Shown piece after piece: positions 62,115 through 64,000 of a stretch of 64,000 nucleotides of DNA (its first letter is position 1; each line of letters opens with the position of its first letter). The stretch covers positions 1,488,001-1,552,000 of the forward strand of contig NZ_CP043617.1 in the NCBI RefSeq assembly GCF_009258225.1. Direction: 5' to 3'. Under the pieces are notes generated by a model, which worked only from the letters and a program-made list of their open reading frames with translations, had not been told where the DNA came from and did not search any database. The DNA is from Sulfurimonas lithotrophica. GTDB taxonomy: Bacteria > Campylobacterota > Campylobacteria > Campylobacterales > Sulfurimonadaceae. Both the position numbers and the translations under genes were made by a program.

Positions 62115-64000
62115 ATGAAAAGCAGCGATGAATATAAAAAACTTGAAACAGCTATAAAAGAAAAGCTTTTTGAGCAGGATTTAGCTGTTGAGAATGTAAC
62201 AAAAACACTTTTACAAAGTGATATTTTAAAAGCAAAAAGTAACGTTCGTGCCGTTTTTACATTTATAGGTGCTGCAAACACAGGTAAACACTACTTGTGT
62301 GAGCTACTTCAAAGACATAACGATACACTTGATAATATAAAAACTTTTTATATGGAAAGTTACGGCGGTTTTGGTAGTTCATCCGAAAATATAAGCAGCG
62401 ATAATTTTGAAAAAGAGATTTTAGAGTTTGTAAATACACATCCAAAATCTATACTGGTTTTTGAAGATTTGGAAAAAGCAGACTTGCAAATCCAGCTAAT
62501 ACTCTATACGCTATTTAGCGACTATGAAAAAAATGAAGTAAATTTTTCAAACGTTATAGTGGTATTTACAACTACTATCCTTTCATCTTTGATAAAAAGA
62601 AAAGATATACAAAAACTTTTAAAAAGCAATCCTCTCCAAGCACACACTTTTTTAGTAGAAAAACTTACTACCGAACAAGTCGTAATAGGAGACGGTGTAG
62701 AGATGGCGTTTGATAAAAAACTACTCTCTTTGTTAAATGAACACACTATTATCACTTTTAATCAACTCAGTTTAAACGCACTTATAAAAATTGCCGCAAG
62801 GGCTTTACACGAGATGACACAAGACTTTATAAAGACAAGTAAAATATCTATCTGTTATGATGATTATGATTCGTTTGTATCACTCTTAACACTCTCTCTT
62901 ACACCATATCTAAATGCCAGGCACATAAAGCAAAAGATACCAAAACTAATGTTTAACAGCATCTACGATGCCCTAAAACTAAAAGACGATACTTCCCAAA
63001 TAAACTACAAAGTATCTAAAGAAGCAAAACTATTTTTACAAAAAATCTTGGAAAATAAAGAACTTTTTGTAAGAAATACTACACAAAAACATAAAATAGT
63101 AGATTTGACATGGAAAATAGACGTTTTGGATTCTGAACTAACTTGTTGTATAGAAGATGCAACCTATATACAAAACACGATAGAGCTTAAGTCTCATGAA
63201 GATTTTCATATCTCAGATATCTCCTTTAAAGATATTGCAGGACACAAAAAAGTAAAAGATGAACTAAGCGAAATAGTAAAACTTTTTAAAGACCCGCAGA
63301 AACTAGAACATTTCGGGCTAAATATTCCCAAAGGGATGTTTCTTTACGGACCCATAGGTATGGGTAAAAAACTTCTCTCCCGTGCTTTTGCACATGAGGC
63401 AAATATGCCCTATATTACTATTAGCGGATCAAACCTTTTTGATACAAACAAGATTAAAGAGGTCTATGCAAAAGCATATAAGCAAGCCCCAGCCGTTATA
63501 ATATTTGAAGATATAGATATACAAGGTATTGTCGGTGGTATGCTCTCATCTATGAACATTGAACCTATTATAGAGGAGCTTGACAAACTAAACCAGAGTT
63601 TTGAGTCACCCATCTTTACTATTCTTACTCTAAGTACAAATGACTTGCCGAGTGATCTGTTGCAAGCAAATAGAATAGACATACATATAGAAGTTCCAAA
63701 ACTAGACATGGATGCAAGACGCTTTTTTATAGAAGAAATTTTGAAAAAACCGCATAACAAAAATATAGATGTTGAAAAAGTCGTGCGTTATATCTCAGGT
63801 ATGGGCGGCGATGAACTCAAACGAATAGGTCAAGAAGCCTCTTTATATGCTGCTCGTAAAGGTTTAAAGGAGTTAAGCGAGGACATTTTGCTTGAGCAAA
63901 TAAACATTATAAAATACGGCACAAAACTAGAGAACAAACAGATACGCGACATAGAAAAATCGATGGCAAAAACTGCTTACCATGAAGCGGGTCATGCAGT
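62115..64000 (+). CDS. Double-AAA FtsH-like zinc metalloprotease (3' partial)
   Basis: Open frame from ATG 62115 to the window edge, 628 codons visible. A first P-loop region carries IGAANTGKH at residues 51-59. A second, FtsH-like AAA module has Walker A GPIGMGKK (412-419), in which the usual Thr is Lys, and Walker B VIIFEDIDI. The M41 motif HEAGH begins at His623, so the zinc protease domain is just starting. No membrane helix lies before it, unlike FtsH. The N-terminal P-loop and altered Walker A make it an unusual FtsH relative. The first AAA may be ClpX/ClpB-like (inference). Confidence 0.85.
   Translation, partial: MKSSDEYKKLETAIKEKLFEQDLAVENVTKTLLQSDILKAKSNVRAVFTFIGAANTGKHYLCELLQRHNDTLDNIKTFYMESYGGFGSSSENISSDNFEKEILEFVNTHPKSILVFEDLEKADLQIQLILYTLFSDYEKNEVNFSNVIVVFTTTILSSLIKRKDIQKLLKSNPLQAHTFLVEKLTTEQVVIGDGVEMAFDKKLLSLLNEHTIITFNQLSLNALIKIAARALHEMTQDFIKTSKISICYDDYDSFVSLLTLSLTPYLNARHIKQKIPKLMFNSIYDALKLKDDTSQINYKVSKEAKLFLQKILENKELFVRNTTQKHKIVDLTWKIDVLDSELTCCIEDATYIQNTIELKSHEDFHISDISFKDIAGHKKVKDELSEIVKLFKDPQKLEHFGLNIPKGMFLYGPIGMGKKLLSRAFAHEANMPYITISGSNLFDTNKIKEVYAKAYKQAPAVIIFEDIDIQGIVGGMLSSMNIEPIIEELDKLNQSFESPIFTILTLSTNDLPSDLLQANRIDIHIEVPKLDMDARRFFIEEILKKPHNKNIDVEKVVRYISGMGGDELKRIGQEASLYAARKGLKELSEDILLEQINIIKYGTKLENKQIRDIEKSMAKTAYHEAGHA

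Noticed and set aside
63464-63760. Minus-strand ORF of 98 codons
   Set aside because: It is antisense to the conserved AAA module, with no ribosome site.
1-64000. CRISPR array, IS element, prophage or rRNA operon
   Set aside because: No regularly spaced repeats, transposase, integrase or phage structural genes and no rRNA sequence were found.

Overview
The window is a dense, AT-rich chromosomal segment from a Campylobacterota (Epsilonproteobacteria) member, most like Sulfurimonas or its relatives. The assignment rests on gene content and style: a long-form TrmB, Mqo in place of soluble malate dehydrogenase, a short ProB without a PUA domain, an ftsE-ftsX-envC cluster behind trmB, several PAS/GGDEF/EAL sensors, and A/T-rich promoters that are little more than TATAAT. 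No rRNA, insertion sequence, prophage or CRISPR array was seen.

Layout. 1-2746: 3' part of an RND pump gene. 2818-4905: a single gene cassette (coiled-coil membrane protein plus attC) next to a Phd/RelE-type toxin-antitoxin pair. 4905-11637: pta-ackA, a PAS-PP2C phosphatase, a haem-motif EAL protein and a GNAT. 11720-14953: mqo and an ABC-F factor. 15216-17538: a second cassette region (4-TM protein plus DGQHR protein, attC, a dead cassette remnant, DUF3995). 17564-31578: housekeeping genes (DNA glycosylase, SUI1 factor, patatin, LpxH-like, sppA, xseA, radA, carbonic anhydrase, fliL, Lon-like protease, acpS, thiS, atpB). 31640-35963: RND pump, FtsL-like protein, rsmH. 36091-41480: REC protein, proBA/proC, EamA transporter. 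41563-53115: EAL sensor, thrC, the rluD-FN3-trmB-ftsE-ftsX-envC run, rodA. 53163-53983: six tRNA genes under one consensus promoter. 53995-58092: cinA-like gene, ileS and a coupled 40-residue membrane protein. 58189-61789: a third cassette, then monooxygenase, cupin, AraC-GyrI and class D beta-lactamase genes. 61894-64000: a small protein and a double-AAA FtsH-like protease cut by the window edge.

Main discovery. Three unlinked genes or gene pairs each end in a sequence with the architecture of an integron attC site: a stop codon at or next to the left AAC box, an imperfect hairpin with an extra G in the left inner box, and a right-hand GTT box. Each is preceded by the same roughly 27-nt element, TATATAATGT + 5-6 nt + AATAAATAGTT. 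Its GTT marks the expected cassette 5' boundary and its TATAAT can serve as promoter. No integrase gene is in the window. I read these as solitary cassettes inserted by an integron integrase into one preferred promoter-bearing target, so that cassettes are expressed on arrival. The cargo (a coiled-coil membrane protein, a 4-TM/DGQHR pair and a protein of unknown function) is of the kind that could include phage defence, but that is inference.

Other points of note are a possible leaderless pta-ackA mRNA, a short acetate kinase, a pseudo-Hpt domain, and two degenerate GGDEF domains fused to intact EAL domains.
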